A DNA stretch of 64,000 nt from positions 1 to 64,000 of the forward strand of contig CATLFB010000005.1 in the NCBI GenBank assembly GCA_949927415.1. Reading direction: 5' to 3'. The number at the start of each line of letters is the position of its first letter. Positions within the stretch are counted from its first letter, which is position 1. A program made the position numbers and the translations under genes. Positions 52,075-60,984 of this stretch are shown here, in pieces. The notes below the pieces were generated by a model, which saw nothing but the letters and a program-made list of their open reading frames with translations, searched no databases and had not been told where the DNA came from. Source of the stretch: an uncultured Candidatus Melainabacteria bacterium. GTDB lineage: Bacteria; Cyanobacteriota; Vampirovibrionia; Gastranaerophilales; Gastranaerophilaceae.

Positions 52075-52182
52075 ACGTATTGGAACTGAATTAGGTGAAG
52101 GGCACTTTTGAAAGAATTAGACGAGGATGTACAGAATTAGGACGTTTGCGCTTGGAACGATTAATGTTTTTTGACAATGTAA
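52060..52182 (+). repeat. Interspersed repeat R1, copy 4, overlapping the proA stop
   Basis: GTGCTACGCACGTAG then GGAACTGAATTAGGTGAAGGGC, AAAGAATTAG and ACAGAATTAGGAC. It provides the proA stop codon. Confidence 0.75.
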
Positions 52183-52399
52183 GTCGAATACAACGACAAT
52201 AGTCACACTCACCACCGTTGCGTCTTGGGTTGATACCGGCCTTAACGCAGTACGCAATCAATGTTAGCGAAAGAACAACAAAACAGGCATTGTCTGAGTG
52301 GCACATTGGGTGAAGAAAGTGGCAATTTGCTAAAATTTGAACGAGTTTGCCTGTTCATCTTGAGCGTTACAATTGATTAGCGTATGAAGTATTGGCCGG

Positions 52400-52430
52400 C
52401 GGTTTGTGTCACTTTGCCGCCAAAGTGACC
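52400..52430. repeat. Inverted repeat in the proA-murA gap
   Basis: GTCACTTTG-CCGC-CAAAGTGAC, a nine-base perfect stem. The stretch 52183-52530 shows no gene. Confidence 0.5.
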
Positions 52431-52536
52431 GTTGTCCGCGCAGGACCCGTCGGAGACAAAATAATAAAAAATAATTGAATTAATTTGAATATCAAACATG
52501 AAAAATAGGATAGATTGCTTGCCATTAACTAACATA

Positions 52537-52621
52537 GCCTATTCCAGCGGTTCGGTCTTAATCCTGAACTTCCCTGCCTAATTCTTTCAAAAGCGCCCTT
52601 CATATAATTCAGACCCAATAC
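52537..52621 (-). repeat. Interspersed repeat R1, copy 5 (inverted, partial)
   Basis: CGGTCTTAATCCTGAAC, CCTAATTCTTTCAAAAGCGCCCTTCAT and AATTCAGACCCAAT are the reverse complement of the copy-3 type. Confidence 0.75.
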
Positions 52622-52895
52622 AGTGGATTATTCGGCCATCCTACTTTTTGCACTCGCTTCAAATCGCTCCCGCAATTTTGCCGCTCACTGTGTTGCTTCG
52701 GATGTGACTAGTTTCAGTCCTCACGCCTCTTTCACGTATGCGAACATCCATCTGGATTATTTGCCCCACGCTCCGCAGTCATTCGCTTCATTTTGCTCAC
52801 GCAAAACTAGCGCTCATTATGCTCCGCGTTACTTCGAGTTCATTCGCTTACGCTACTCCACTCTACTCTACGCAAAATCCACCTACGTACGTAGT
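52622..52895 (-). repeat. Interspersed GC-rich repeat R3, copy 2 (inverted)
   Basis: Holds AATCGCTCCCGCAATTTTGCCGCTCACT, GGATGTGACTAG and CTACTCCACTCTACTCTACGC, reverse-complement matches to 12840-13066. A 107-codon frame here is repeat sequence, not a gene. Confidence 0.65.
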
Positions 52896-52904
52896 ACCTC
52901 ACCC

Positions 52905-52977
52905 GAATTTCTAACTTTCGCTCCGCAAAACGCGTGCTCAAGTTGAAATTCTACCCTCTCCTCTACCAGGAGAGGGG
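52905..52977 (-). repeat. Interspersed repeat R2, copy 2 (inverted)
   Basis: CCTCACCCGAATTTCTAACTTTCG, then CTCAAGTTGAAATTCTACC, then the CCTCTCC/GGAGAGG hairpin. Reverse complement of 12591-12697. Confidence 0.75.
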
Positions 52978-53012
52978 ATGCGAAGAGTGTCGTCGGAGTT
53001 TGGGGGTGTCGT

Positions 53013-53128
53013 CAGAAGACGTCGCCCTTGCTTAGCGCCTTCGTCCTAATCCTGCACTTCAGCCTAATTCTTTCACAAGCGGCTCCGTTATGACAGTTCC
53101 GATGTCTCTACGTGCGTAGCACCGTAGC
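53013..53128 (-). repeat. Interspersed repeat R1, copy 6 (inverted)
   Basis: GTCAGAAGACGTC, CGTCCTAATCCTGCACTTC, CCTAATTCTTTCACAAGCGG, GTTATGACAGTTCC and CTACGTGCGTAGCACC mirror copies 1 and 2. Confidence 0.8.
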
Positions 53129-53238
53129 ACAATCCAAACTTTACATTATTTAACTTATTTACTTCTTAAAATATTGTTGTATTATCATATATGTAGCAGT
53201 AGATTTTTAAATAAGTATACTTTCTTTTCGGAGGAAAA

Positions 53239-54555
53239 GTGACAGAAAAATTTTTCATAAAGGGCGGTACCCCACTAAGAGGTGAAGTTACTATAGGCGG
53301 TGCAAAAAATTCCGTACTCAAACTCATGGCAGCGGCTCTGCTCGCAAAAGGCGAAACCAAAATTTATAACGTTCCTGATTTGACGGACGTTGAAATTATG
53401 CTGAACGTGATTGCACAATTAGGCGCAAAAACTTCTTACAATAAATCAGAAAAATCTCTCACAATAGATGCCTCTGATTTAACCAATATTACTGCGAAAT
53501 ACGAATTAGTCAGCAAAATGCGCGCCTCCTTCATCGTTCTCGGTGCACTCGTTTCCAGATGTAAAGAAGCAATTGTTGCACTTCCCGGCGGATGTGCTAT
53601 CGGTGAACGCCGTGTTGATTTCCATATCAGAGGGCTGGAAGCGCTCGGTGCTAAAATCAAAATCGAAAACGGCTATGTCCATGCAAAAGCTGCCCGCTTA
53701 GCCGGTGCTGATATTTATCTGGATATCCCATCTGTCGGCGCGACAGAAAACCTAATGCTGGCAGGCGTTCTCGCAGAAGGTTCTACAAGAATCCAAAACG
53801 CCGCGCAGGAGCCTGAAATAGTTGATTTGGCAAACTTCCTTAACGCAATGGGCGCTGATGTTAACGGTGCCGGAACGTCAGAAATCGTGATTAACGGCGT
53901 AAAACAAGAAGACCTCCACCCGATTGAATACACCACAATCCCTGACAGAATCGAAGCAGGAACTTTCATGACCGCAATTATCGCAACCCGCGGGAAAGCT
54001 ATCATTAAAGAAGTTTACCCTGCACATTTGACTTTCTTCACCGACAAACTTCTGAAAATGGGCGCAAATATCAAACTTATTGAGCCGAATTCACTTGAAG
54101 TCAGCTGCAAAAACAAACTTAACTCAATAAACTTTATAACCCAGCCTTATCCGGGATTCCCGACAGACTTGCAGTCAATGGCAATGACTCTTTTGACAAC
54201 TGCCAATGGTGTTGGAATAATTACGGAAAGCCTTTACGAAAACCGCTTTATGCAGGTTCCGGAACTGCGTAGAATGGGTGCTGATATCCATCAGGACAGA
54301 AACCATGCGATTATTAAGGGTGTTAAAAAGCTTTCAGGCGCAACTCTTGCAGCAAGCGATTTGAGAGCTGGAGCCTCTCTTGTGGTTGCGGCGCTGATGG
54401 CCGAAGGAAATTCCGTTATCGAAAAATTACATCATATAGATAGAGGATACGAAAATTTCGAAACTAAGATAAGATTGTTAGGAGGCAAGATAGAAAGAAA
54501 AGACGATACAGCGCCTAACCTAACGGAGGATATACATAATGAGTCCTACTTATAA
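53239..54555 (+). CDS. murA: UDP-N-acetylglucosamine 1-carboxyvinyltransferase
   Basis: 438 residues, first committed step of peptidoglycan synthesis. The start is GTG at 53239 with a strong GGAGG site. GGAKNSVLKLMAAALL opens the fold. The active-site Cys is in LPGGCAIGERRVDFHI (so fosfomycin-sensitive type), and ENLMLAGVLAEGST, PGFPTDLQSM and ENRFMQVPELRRMGADI complete the motifs. The last 17 bases overlap the next gene. Confidence 0.95.
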   Translation: MTEKFFIKGGTPLRGEVTIGGAKNSVLKLMAAALLAKGETKIYNVPDLTDVEIMLNVIAQLGAKTSYNKSEKSLTIDASDLTNITAKYELVSKMRASFIVLGALVSRCKEAIVALPGGCAIGERRVDFHIRGLEALGAKIKIENGYVHAKAARLAGADIYLDIPSVGATENLMLAGVLAEGSTRIQNAAQEPEIVDLANFLNAMGADVNGAGTSEIVINGVKQEDLHPIEYTTIPDRIEAGTFMTAIIATRGKAIIKEVYPAHLTFFTDKLLKMGANIKLIEPNSLEVSCKNKLNSINFITQPYPGFPTDLQSMAMTLLTTANGVGIITESLYENRFMQVPELRRMGADIHQDRNHAIIKGVKKLSGATLAASDLRAGASLVVAALMAEGNSVIEKLHHIDRGYENFETKIRLLGGKIERKDDTAPNLTEDIHNESYL

Positions 54556-54877
54556 ACGATGGTACGATCACGACCCGTTGCTCTTGGAAGTGATAGAACT
54601 TTTGAAAAATTATCAGACTGAACTTCGAGCTCAGGCAGAAATTTTCCTGGCAAAAATCGAACAGAAAGTTTCAAAAGAAACAATCGAAAAGTTTTATCAA
54701 ATGGTTAAACCTGTGAATGCAAACAACCGCTGGTATGATCAGGATCCTGTAATTTCAAAAACAGTCGAAATCCTTCGTATAGTTCCTCCGGAAGCACAGA
54801 AGATTTGTGCGGAAAACTTCATAAGAACTCTTAAAGAAATGGGCATTGAATACGAAAGCCCGAATAAAGATAAATAA
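54539..54877 (+). CDS. Hypothetical protein with two RWYDxDP repeats, coupled to murA
   Basis: 112 residues. Two copies of an approximately 55-residue unit start at KRWYDHDPLLLEVIELLKNY and NRWYDQDPVISKTVEILRIV, each ending in a helix with AEIFLAKI or AENFIRTL. CGGAGGATATACATA inside murA is its ribosome site, so the genes are translationally coupled. No family name is known to me. The tight link suggests a part in envelope growth. Confidence 0.85.
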   Translation: MSPTYKRWYDHDPLLLEVIELLKNYQTELRAQAEIFLAKIEQKVSKETIEKFYQMVKPVNANNRWYDQDPVISKTVEILRIVPPEAQKICAENFIRTLKEMGIEYESPNKDK

Positions 54878-54883
54878 AAACCA

Positions 54884-54912
54884 AAAAACTCCTGAATTTT
54901 CGGGAGTTTTTT
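54884..54912 (+). terminator. Terminator after murA operon
   Basis: AAAAAACTCC-TGAATTTTC-GGGAGTTTTTT. Confidence 0.85.
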
Positions 54913-54999
54913 GGTGAAAGGTGAGTTTCAAATATTGGATAGTTTTTTGACAGTTGTGAGAATTTAAGTTTGTGGTGTGTGTATTTTTGATGTGAACGA

Positions 55000-55461
55000 T
55001 TATTTCATTCCTTTTGCAATCGCGTCGGTGATGTCTTCTCCGCCAAAAAATACCATGCTCTTTGGAAGGACAAGATTGTAATTAAGACTTTTGGCTTTTT
55101 CAATAACGCTCGCGCGGATTTCTGAGTCAATTTTGGTCAGCTTGTCGTTGTAATCCTTGTCAAGCGCGAGTTTCTGGTCGTTAATCTGGTTTCTGTATTT
55201 TTCTTCTAAGGCTGCAATTTTGTTCGGGTCAGTTTCTTTTGCGATTTCTGCCTGCGCCTTTTGAATAGTGCTTTGCATTTCAGTGATTTTCTTTTCCTGA
55301 TCGGCTTTCAGTTGTTTCACTTGTGATGAATTCTGAATGAGCCTTTGAACATCAACAACCGCAATTTTCGGTGCAGTATCGGAAATCGCAATATTGTTGA
55401 TTGAATAGCCGAGCGCAAATGCCATTAAACAAATAAATAAAAAACTGATTTTTTTAGTCAT
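55000..55461 (-). CDS. OmpH/Skp-family periplasmic chaperone
   Basis: 153 residues from the ATG at 55461 (AAAGGATTTACC ahead of it). Signal peptide (ISFLFICLMAFALGYSI), then IAVVDVQRLIQNSSQVKQLKADQEKKI typical of OmpH, a long coiled coil, and LNYNLVLPKSMVFFGGEDITDAI at the end. It holds outer-membrane proteins in the periplasm, in keeping with the lipid A genes. Confidence 0.88.
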   Translation of the reverse strand: MTKKISFLFICLMAFALGYSINNIAISDTAPKIAVVDVQRLIQNSSQVKQLKADQEKKITEMQSTIQKAQAEIAKETDPNKIAALEEKYRNQINDQKLALDKDYNDKLTKIDSEIRASVIEKAKSLNYNLVLPKSMVFFGGEDITDAIAKGMK

Positions 55462-55636
55462 GGTAAATCCTTTCTTTCTTGTTATCAAAATAGTAAATTG
55501 AAAACGCATGTTTTAAATTGCCTGATGGGGTAATCCGTGTCAAAATATTCAAAATCCGGATATAACTAAATTTTAATGCCGCTTATAGCCCTGTAAATTT
55601 TGAATAATTAATTAAGAATTCTGATTATAAAATTCA

Positions 55637-55665
55637 AACCCGCCTTTAAAATCCGGCGGGTTATT
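55637..55665. terminator. Hairpin in the skp-pgk divergent region
   Basis: AACCCGCC-TTTAAAATCC-GGCGGGTT, eight-base stem with AT-rich flanks. It lies upstream of both genes, so it either ends an unseen short transcript or insulates the two promoters. Confidence 0.5.
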
Positions 55666-55667
55666 AT

Positions 55668-55696
55668 TTGCAATTGTATTTTTTTCTTCATATAAT
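55668..55696 (+). promoter_or_regulatory. Consensus promoter of pgk
   Basis: TTGCAA (55668-55673), 17-base spacer, TATAAT (55691-55696). It leaves an unusually long leader of about 125 bases before pgk, with several GC-rich segments. Confidence 0.75.
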
Positions 55697-55826
55697 TGTC
55701 ATGCGAGTACATAACCCGGATTTTTGGCGGCTCTGACGGTTGAAATTTTGCCGGTGTTGTGCGGGTTCTAACCACAAAATAAATTCGCACATCGCACCTG
55801 CCAAAATCCGATAAGGAGAGAAAAAT

Positions 55827-57029
55827 ATGAAAAAATCTATTAATGATTTAGGTGATGTAAAAGGCAAACGCGCTCTTGTTAGAGTTGACGTAAACGTGCC
55901 TTTGGACGCTGACAAAAACGTTACAGACGATACAAGAATTCAGGCAATTGTTCCGACAGTTCGCGCTCTTCAGGAAAAAGGCGCAAAAGTCATTCTTATG
56001 GCTCACCTTGGAAGACCGAAAGGTGAAGCAAACCCCGAATTCACTCTTGAACCTGTTGCAAAACACATGTCAAAAGTCTTGGGTGAAGATGTTTTGTTCG
56101 TAAAATCACCGGTCGGCGAAGGCGCAGACAAAGAATTGGAAGCCCTGAAAGACGGTCAGGTTGCATTGCTTGAAAACATCCGCTACTACAAAGCTGAAGA
56201 AGCAAAAGACGATGACATGACTTTTGCAAACGAACTTGCAAAACTCGGCGATTTCTATGTAAACGACGCGTTCGGCGCTGCTCACAGAAACCACACTTCA
56301 ACTGCTAAACTTGCAAAAGTTTTGAAACCGGCAGTTTCAGGCCTTTTGATGGAAAAAGAAATCAGATGCCTTTCTCAAGCTCTTGACAACCCGACAAGAC
56401 CGTTCACTGCAGTTGTTGGCGGTGCCAAAGTTTCATCAAAAATCGGCGTTCTTGAAAACCTTTTAGATAAAGTTGATAACATGATTATCGGCGGCGGAAT
56501 GGCTTACACATTTGTGAAAGCAAACGGCGGCAAAATCGGCAATTCAATCTGCGAAGACGACCAGCTTGAAGTTGCAAAAGCAATCGAAAAGAAAGCTGCT
56601 GAAAAAGGCGTAAAACTTGTTATGGCAACAGATGTTCTTGTTGCAGACGATTTTTCAGGAAACGGCACAAATAAATTCGTTAAAATCAACGAAATTCCTG
56701 AAGGATTTGAAGGCGTAGATGCAGGCCCTGATTCAAGAAAAGCATTTGCGGAAGTTTTGAAATCATCAAAAACAATTTTGATGAACGGTCCTGTCGGCGC
56801 ATTCGAAAACCCGAAATTTGCAGAAGGTACAAAAGCAGTTTTGGAAGCAATCGTTGAAGCCACAAAAAATGGTGCAGTATCTGTAATTGGCGGCGGTGAC
56901 TCAGTTTCTGCAGCTAAAAAATTCTGTAAAGCAGAAGACTTCACACACGTTTCAACAGGCGGCGGCGCATCTTTGGAATTCATTGAAGGAAAAGTTCTTC
57001 CGGGCGTTGCAGCATTGGATGACAAGTAA
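55827..57029 (+). CDS. pgk: Phosphoglycerate kinase
   Basis: 400 residues. RVDVNVPLD, LMAHLGRPKG, AFGAAHRNHTSTA (substrate side), VGGAKVSSKIGVLENLLDKVD, then GPVGAFENPKFAEGT and GGGDSVSAAKKF (nucleotide side). Glycolytic ATP-forming step. Ribosome site AAGGAGAGAAAAAT. Very AAA/GAA-rich codon use, as in highly expressed genes here. Confidence 0.96.
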   Translation: MKKSINDLGDVKGKRALVRVDVNVPLDADKNVTDDTRIQAIVPTVRALQEKGAKVILMAHLGRPKGEANPEFTLEPVAKHMSKVLGEDVLFVKSPVGEGADKELEALKDGQVALLENIRYYKAEEAKDDDMTFANELAKLGDFYVNDAFGAAHRNHTSTAKLAKVLKPAVSGLLMEKEIRCLSQALDNPTRPFTAVVGGAKVSSKIGVLENLLDKVDNMIIGGGMAYTFVKANGGKIGNSICEDDQLEVAKAIEKKAAEKGVKLVMATDVLVADDFSGNGTNKFVKINEIPEGFEGVDAGPDSRKAFAEVLKSSKTILMNGPVGAFENPKFAEGTKAVLEAIVEATKNGAVSVIGGGDSVSAAKKFCKAEDFTHVSTGGGASLEFIEGKVLPGVAALDDK

Positions 57030-57055
57030 TAAATAATTCAATATTTATACAAAAA

Positions 57056-57084
57056 GCGGGTTGATAAAGTCAGCCCGTTTTTTT
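57056..57084 (+). terminator. Terminator after pgk
   Basis: CGGGTTGA-TAAAG-TCAGCCCG with T7. Confidence 0.85.
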
Positions 57085-57111
57085 GTTGCTTTTGCCTATT
57101 GAAGACTTTGA

Positions 57112-57176
57112 CCCTCACCCGAATTTCAACTTGAGCCCGCGTTGAGCTGCGCGAAAGTTAGAAATTCGGGTGAGGG
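57112..57176. repeat. Palindromic repeat R2, copy 3
   Basis: CCCTCACCCGAATTTC (57112-57127) and GAAATTCGGGTGAGGG (57161-57176) form a perfect 16-base inverted repeat around a GC-rich loop. The loop text AACTTGAGCCCGCG and GCGCGAAAGTTA matches the 12.65-kb copy. Confidence 0.85.
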
Positions 57177-57265
57177 TTTATTATCCCAACTCCGAACAAA
57201 TGTTGCAAAATGTTAAGTTCTGCCTTATAATCATGCTGTAAAAGTTTATGAAAGGAGAGTTTAAT

Positions 57266-58474
57266 ATGTTTGAAAAAGATATTAATATCAACGATATTAA
57301 GGAAATCAGAACCCGCACAACAGTTTACTTCGGCGTTGGAGCAATCAAAAAAATCAACGACATCGTGCATGTTCTCAAAACAAAAGGCATAGATAAAGTT
57401 GTCGTAATGTCCGGCCGCAACGCTTACAAAGCAACCGGTGCATGGGATTATGTCGAAAAAGCTTTGAAAGATAACGAAATCGCATACGTAAATTACGATA
57501 AGGTAACTCCAAACCCGACAACCAACCATGTCAACGAAGCCGCAAAAATCGCACGTGACTTCGGCGCCAAAGCCGTAATCGCAATCGGCGGCGGCTCCCC
57601 GACCGATGCCGGCAAATCAGTCGCAATTCTTCTTGAATACCCCGAAAAAACAGCAGAAAACATTTACGACTTTGAATTCGCACCCGAAAAAGCCGCACCT
57701 ATTGTCTCAATCAACCTGACTCACGGCACGGGAACCGAAACCAACAGATTCGCGGTTGTAACCAATTTAGCCAAAAACTTCAAACCCGCAATCGCATACG
57801 ACTGCATCTATCCGATGTTTGCAATAGATGATCCGCAATTGATGACAAAATTAAGCCCGAAACAAACCCGCTACGTCTCAATCGATGCGGTAAACCACGT
57901 TGTTGAAGCCGCAACTTCAACCGTCGCATCCCCATATTCAATTACGCTTGCGAAAGAAGTAATCGAACTTGTTGCAAAATATCTTCCAAAGGCTCTTGAA
58001 AATCCCGAAGATTTAGAAGCCAGATATTACCTTGCTTATGCTGCAATGATGGGCGGCGTAAGCTTCGATAACGGACTTCTCCACTACACCCATGCGCTTG
58101 AACACCCTTTGAGCGCCGTAAAACCGGAACTTTCACACGGCCTCGGCCTTGCGATCCTTCTGCCTGCCGTAATCAAAACGATTTACAAAGACAGAGCCCA
58201 TGTTCTGGCTGAAATCCTTGCCCCGATTGCACCGGACTTAAAAGGTGACGCTCAGGAAGCTGAAAAAGCCGCAAAAGCTGTTCAAAACTGGCTTGCATCA
58301 GTCGGTGTCCCGGAAAAACTTGAGGATGAAGGTTTTACTGATGCCGATGTCGAAAGATTGACAGAATTAGTCTACACAACACCTTCCCTGAGCGGCCTGC
58401 TTGACATCGCACCATCCGGAAACGGTCGTGATGTGGTTGAAAAGATTTACAGAGAGTCTGTAAAGCCGCTGTAG
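57266..58474 (+). CDS. Iron-containing alcohol dehydrogenase
   Basis: 402 residues, group III alcohol dehydrogenase fold. NAD site IAIGGGSPTDAGKSVA, metal ligands in DAVNHVVEAATS, HYTHALEHPLSAV and HGLGLAILLP (Asp/His/His/His). Start at 57266 because AGGAGAGTTTAAT lies just before it. It reduces aldehydes or a similar carbonyl in fermentation; the substrate cannot be told from sequence. A terminator follows. Confidence 0.93.
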   Translation: MFEKDININDIKEIRTRTTVYFGVGAIKKINDIVHVLKTKGIDKVVVMSGRNAYKATGAWDYVEKALKDNEIAYVNYDKVTPNPTTNHVNEAAKIARDFGAKAVIAIGGGSPTDAGKSVAILLEYPEKTAENIYDFEFAPEKAAPIVSINLTHGTGTETNRFAVVTNLAKNFKPAIAYDCIYPMFAIDDPQLMTKLSPKQTRYVSIDAVNHVVEAATSTVASPYSITLAKEVIELVAKYLPKALENPEDLEARYYLAYAAMMGGVSFDNGLLHYTHALEHPLSAVKPELSHGLGLAILLPAVIKTIYKDRAHVLAEILAPIAPDLKGDAQEAEKAAKAVQNWLASVGVPEKLEDEGFTDADVERLTELVYTTPSLSGLLDIAPSGNGRDVVEKIYRESVKPL

Positions 58475-58532
58475 AAAAATAAAGGGTGATATGAAAATAA
58501 CCCATTGCAAATTTCTTTTGAAAATTAATAAT

Positions 58533-58563
58533 GCGCGGACGCAAATACGTCCGCGCTTCTTTC
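58533..58563 (+). terminator. Terminator after the alcohol dehydrogenase gene
   Basis: GCGCGGACG-CAAATA-CGTCCGCGC, then TTCTTTCTTT. Confidence 0.85.
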
Positions 58564-58659
58564 TTTAAATAAAGTTATGTAAGATTTTTTGAAATTTGGC
58601 GTTGCCGGCTCTGGTGAGTTTAGAAAGTTTGTTTCTTTTGAAAAGCCGAAATTTTTCGC

Positions 58660-59001
58660 CTAACCTTCTTTTCTTGCACGCCAGAACGCCATAGCACCCA
58701 TCACTGCACCAAAAACAGAGTTCATAATTAGCGAAGATTTGAGGCTCGACTTCATGCTTTTAGAAACCATTCCGACAAGCCTGTCTATTGCAAACCCGAC
58801 GCCAAACCAGAGAGCGGCGCTGCTTATGCCGACAGCTGCCGGTGACATGTTTTGGGCTTTTTTAAGGAATTTATCTGCCAAAGTCTCTGTTTTTACAGGC
58901 GCTTTAGCATTTTCTTCATTCCCAAAAGCCGGAACATTACAGCGTTTGGAAAGTGTTGTGTTAAAATTCGTATTAACATTCGAAATAGGTGCTGTATTCA
59001 T
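58660..59001 (-). CDS. Small hypothetical membrane-associated protein
   Basis: 113 residues; ATG at 59001 has TGGAGAAAAT ahead of it. An Asn/Thr-rich N-terminus with PAFG, a short charged part (KTETLADKFLKKAQNM), then two hydrophobic segments (AAVGISSAALWFGVGFAIDRLV and LIMNSVFGAVMGAMAFW). The small N-terminal region before a PxFxG-like motif recalls the start of the 35.9-kb gene (YLTFTGG). No family recognised. Confidence 0.65.
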   Translation of the reverse strand: MNTAPISNVNTNFNTTLSKRCNVPAFGNEENAKAPVKTETLADKFLKKAQNMSPAAVGISSAALWFGVGFAIDRLVGMVSKSMKSSLKSSLIMNSVFGAVMGAMAFWRARKEG

Positions 59002-59081
59002 ATTTTCTCCACACATTTGATTTGATGTATATATAAAATAAAAAAGTGAATAAAATTGCTATTTTATATTATAATCGGTTT

Positions 59082-60914
59082 ATGAAACTTAATAAATCTG
59101 ACAAAAAAGTTGAACTTCTGGCGCCCGCTAAAGATAAAGAAACCGCATTTGCGGCAATAAATTCAGGCGCGGACGCAGTTTATATAGGCGCTTCAATGTT
59201 TGGCGCGCGTCAGAACGCCTCAAATAAAATCGAAGATATAAAAGAAATCGTTGAATATGCTCACAAATTCAACGTTAGAATTCATGTAACGATGAACACA
59301 ATTTTGACAGACGAAGAACTCGAAAAATCGTTGAATTTGATAAACGACCTTTACCAAATCGGTGTTGATGCAATAATCGTGCAGGATATGGGGATTTTTG
59401 ACCTTGCTATCAGGCAAAAACTTCCATCCATAGAAATCCATGCAAGCACGCAGTGTGACAACAGAACGCTCGAAAAAGTTAAATTTTTTCAGCAAATGGG
59501 CGTAAAACGGGTTATTCTGGCGCGCGAACTTACGTTAAACCAAATTGAAGAAATCTGCCGTGAAGTCAGAAATTCAGACTTCAACCGTGATATGGAAATC
59601 GAAACCTTCGTCCACGGTGCACTTTGCGTTTCATACAGCGGTCAGTGCTATTTGAGCGCCTCAATCGGCGGACGCTCGGCCAACAGAGGCGAATGCGCCC
59701 AAGCCTGCCGCAAAAAGTACACGCTCATTGATGAAGACGGAAAAATTCTTGCAAAAGATAAATATCTCCTGAGTTTGAAAGACTTCAACGCCTCAGAACA
59801 TCTCGAAAGACTGATAAATGCCGGCGTAAAATCCTTCAAAATAGAAGGCCGCCTGAAAGACATAAATTACGTCAAAAACGTCGTTGCATATTATCGGGCA
59901 AAAATCGACAAATTCGCTCAAAAATCTTCATCCGGCACGGTTTTTCCGGATTTTGAACCGGATGTCAGAAAAAGTTTCAACCGCGGATTCACAGACTATT
60001 TTCTGCCCTGCTCCGGCAAAAATACCGACAAACCCCGAACCGACCGAAACAAAAACATCTGCAATTTCGAAAGCCCGAAATCTCTTGGCGAAAAAATCGA
60101 CAAAGTTTACAAATCCGATAATAATAGTTTTTATATCAAAAATTCCTCACTCAATCCGCAAGACGGTCTGTGCTATTTCGCTGACGGTGAATTGTTTGGC
60201 TGCCTTGTAAATAAAGTTGACGGCGAGCGTGTTTTTCCGAACAATATCGGAAAAATTAAATCCGGAACCGTGATTTACAGAAATTTTGACAGCCAATTCA
60301 ACAAACTGCTGCAAAATTCAAAAATGAAACGCAAAATTTCTGTCGAATTCGTTCTTGAAAACAGAATTTTAACTGCAATTGATGAGGACGGAAATTCCGT
60401 CTCAATTGAGTTCGCGGCAGGCGAACCGGCAAAAAATCCCGATAAAATGCGTGAAACTTTCATCACACAGCTTTCAAAAACCGGCGAGTCTGATTTTCAT
60501 ACAGTGGGGGTGAAAATGCAGGAAGATGTTGATTTTATGCCTGTTTCGGCAATTAATGAAATCCGTCGCAATTTGCTTAGCAAACTTCTTCACAAAAGAT
60601 TGCAATCTTATCAAAGACCTGTGCAAACTCCTCTAAATTACGCAAAATTCCCTCTTGAGGCATACGATTACCATGCAAATGTCTTCAACGAAACCGCAAA
60701 AAGTTTTTACAAAAATTCAGGTTGTGAAATTTGCGAATTTGCGCCTGAAAAAACTCTCAATTTCACTAATAAAGCTCTTATGTGCACCAAACATTGCCTG
60801 AAATTTGAATTCGGTTTGTGCAAATCATCTAAAAAGCTTTATCTTTTAGACGAAAAAGGCAAAAAATATACGCTTGAATTCGATTGCAAAAATTGTCAGA
60901 TGATTATAAGATGA
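59082..60914 (+). CDS. U32-family peptidase / RlhA-like protein
   Basis: 610 residues. VELLAPAKDKETAFAAINSGADAVYIGASMFGAR is the family opening. ETFVHGALCVSYSGQCYLSASIGGRSANRGECAQACRKKY is the U32 signature with its cluster-binding cysteines, and SFKIEGRLKDINYV follows. The long C-terminus has late cysteines (CEICEF, CDFKNC-like end) as in the 23S rRNA C2501 hydroxylation protein RlhA and related proteins. The ATG at 59082 is set by a TATAAT six bases upstream; no Shine-Dalgarno is present. Confidence 0.88.
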   Translation: MKLNKSDKKVELLAPAKDKETAFAAINSGADAVYIGASMFGARQNASNKIEDIKEIVEYAHKFNVRIHVTMNTILTDEELEKSLNLINDLYQIGVDAIIVQDMGIFDLAIRQKLPSIEIHASTQCDNRTLEKVKFFQQMGVKRVILARELTLNQIEEICREVRNSDFNRDMEIETFVHGALCVSYSGQCYLSASIGGRSANRGECAQACRKKYTLIDEDGKILAKDKYLLSLKDFNASEHLERLINAGVKSFKIEGRLKDINYVKNVVAYYRAKIDKFAQKSSSGTVFPDFEPDVRKSFNRGFTDYFLPCSGKNTDKPRTDRNKNICNFESPKSLGEKIDKVYKSDNNSFYIKNSSLNPQDGLCYFADGELFGCLVNKVDGERVFPNNIGKIKSGTVIYRNFDSQFNKLLQNSKMKRKISVEFVLENRILTAIDEDGNSVSIEFAAGEPAKNPDKMRETFITQLSKTGESDFHTVGVKMQEDVDFMPVSAINEIRRNLLSKLLHKRLQSYQRPVQTPLNYAKFPLEAYDYHANVFNETAKSFYKNSGCEICEFAPEKTLNFTNKALMCTKHCLKFEFGLCKSSKKLYLLDEKGKKYTLEFDCKNCQMIIR

Positions 60915-60984
60915 TTACTACGTAATTTTTAATTAAATGTCAGTTTGATTGTTTTGTCTGAGTAATTGTTTTTTGGTATCTTGC

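Noticed and set aside
52623..52946. A 107-codon frame in the proA-murA gap
   Set aside because: It spans repeats R3 and R2, and the matching R3 copy at 60.98-61.26 kb has different, unrelated frames.
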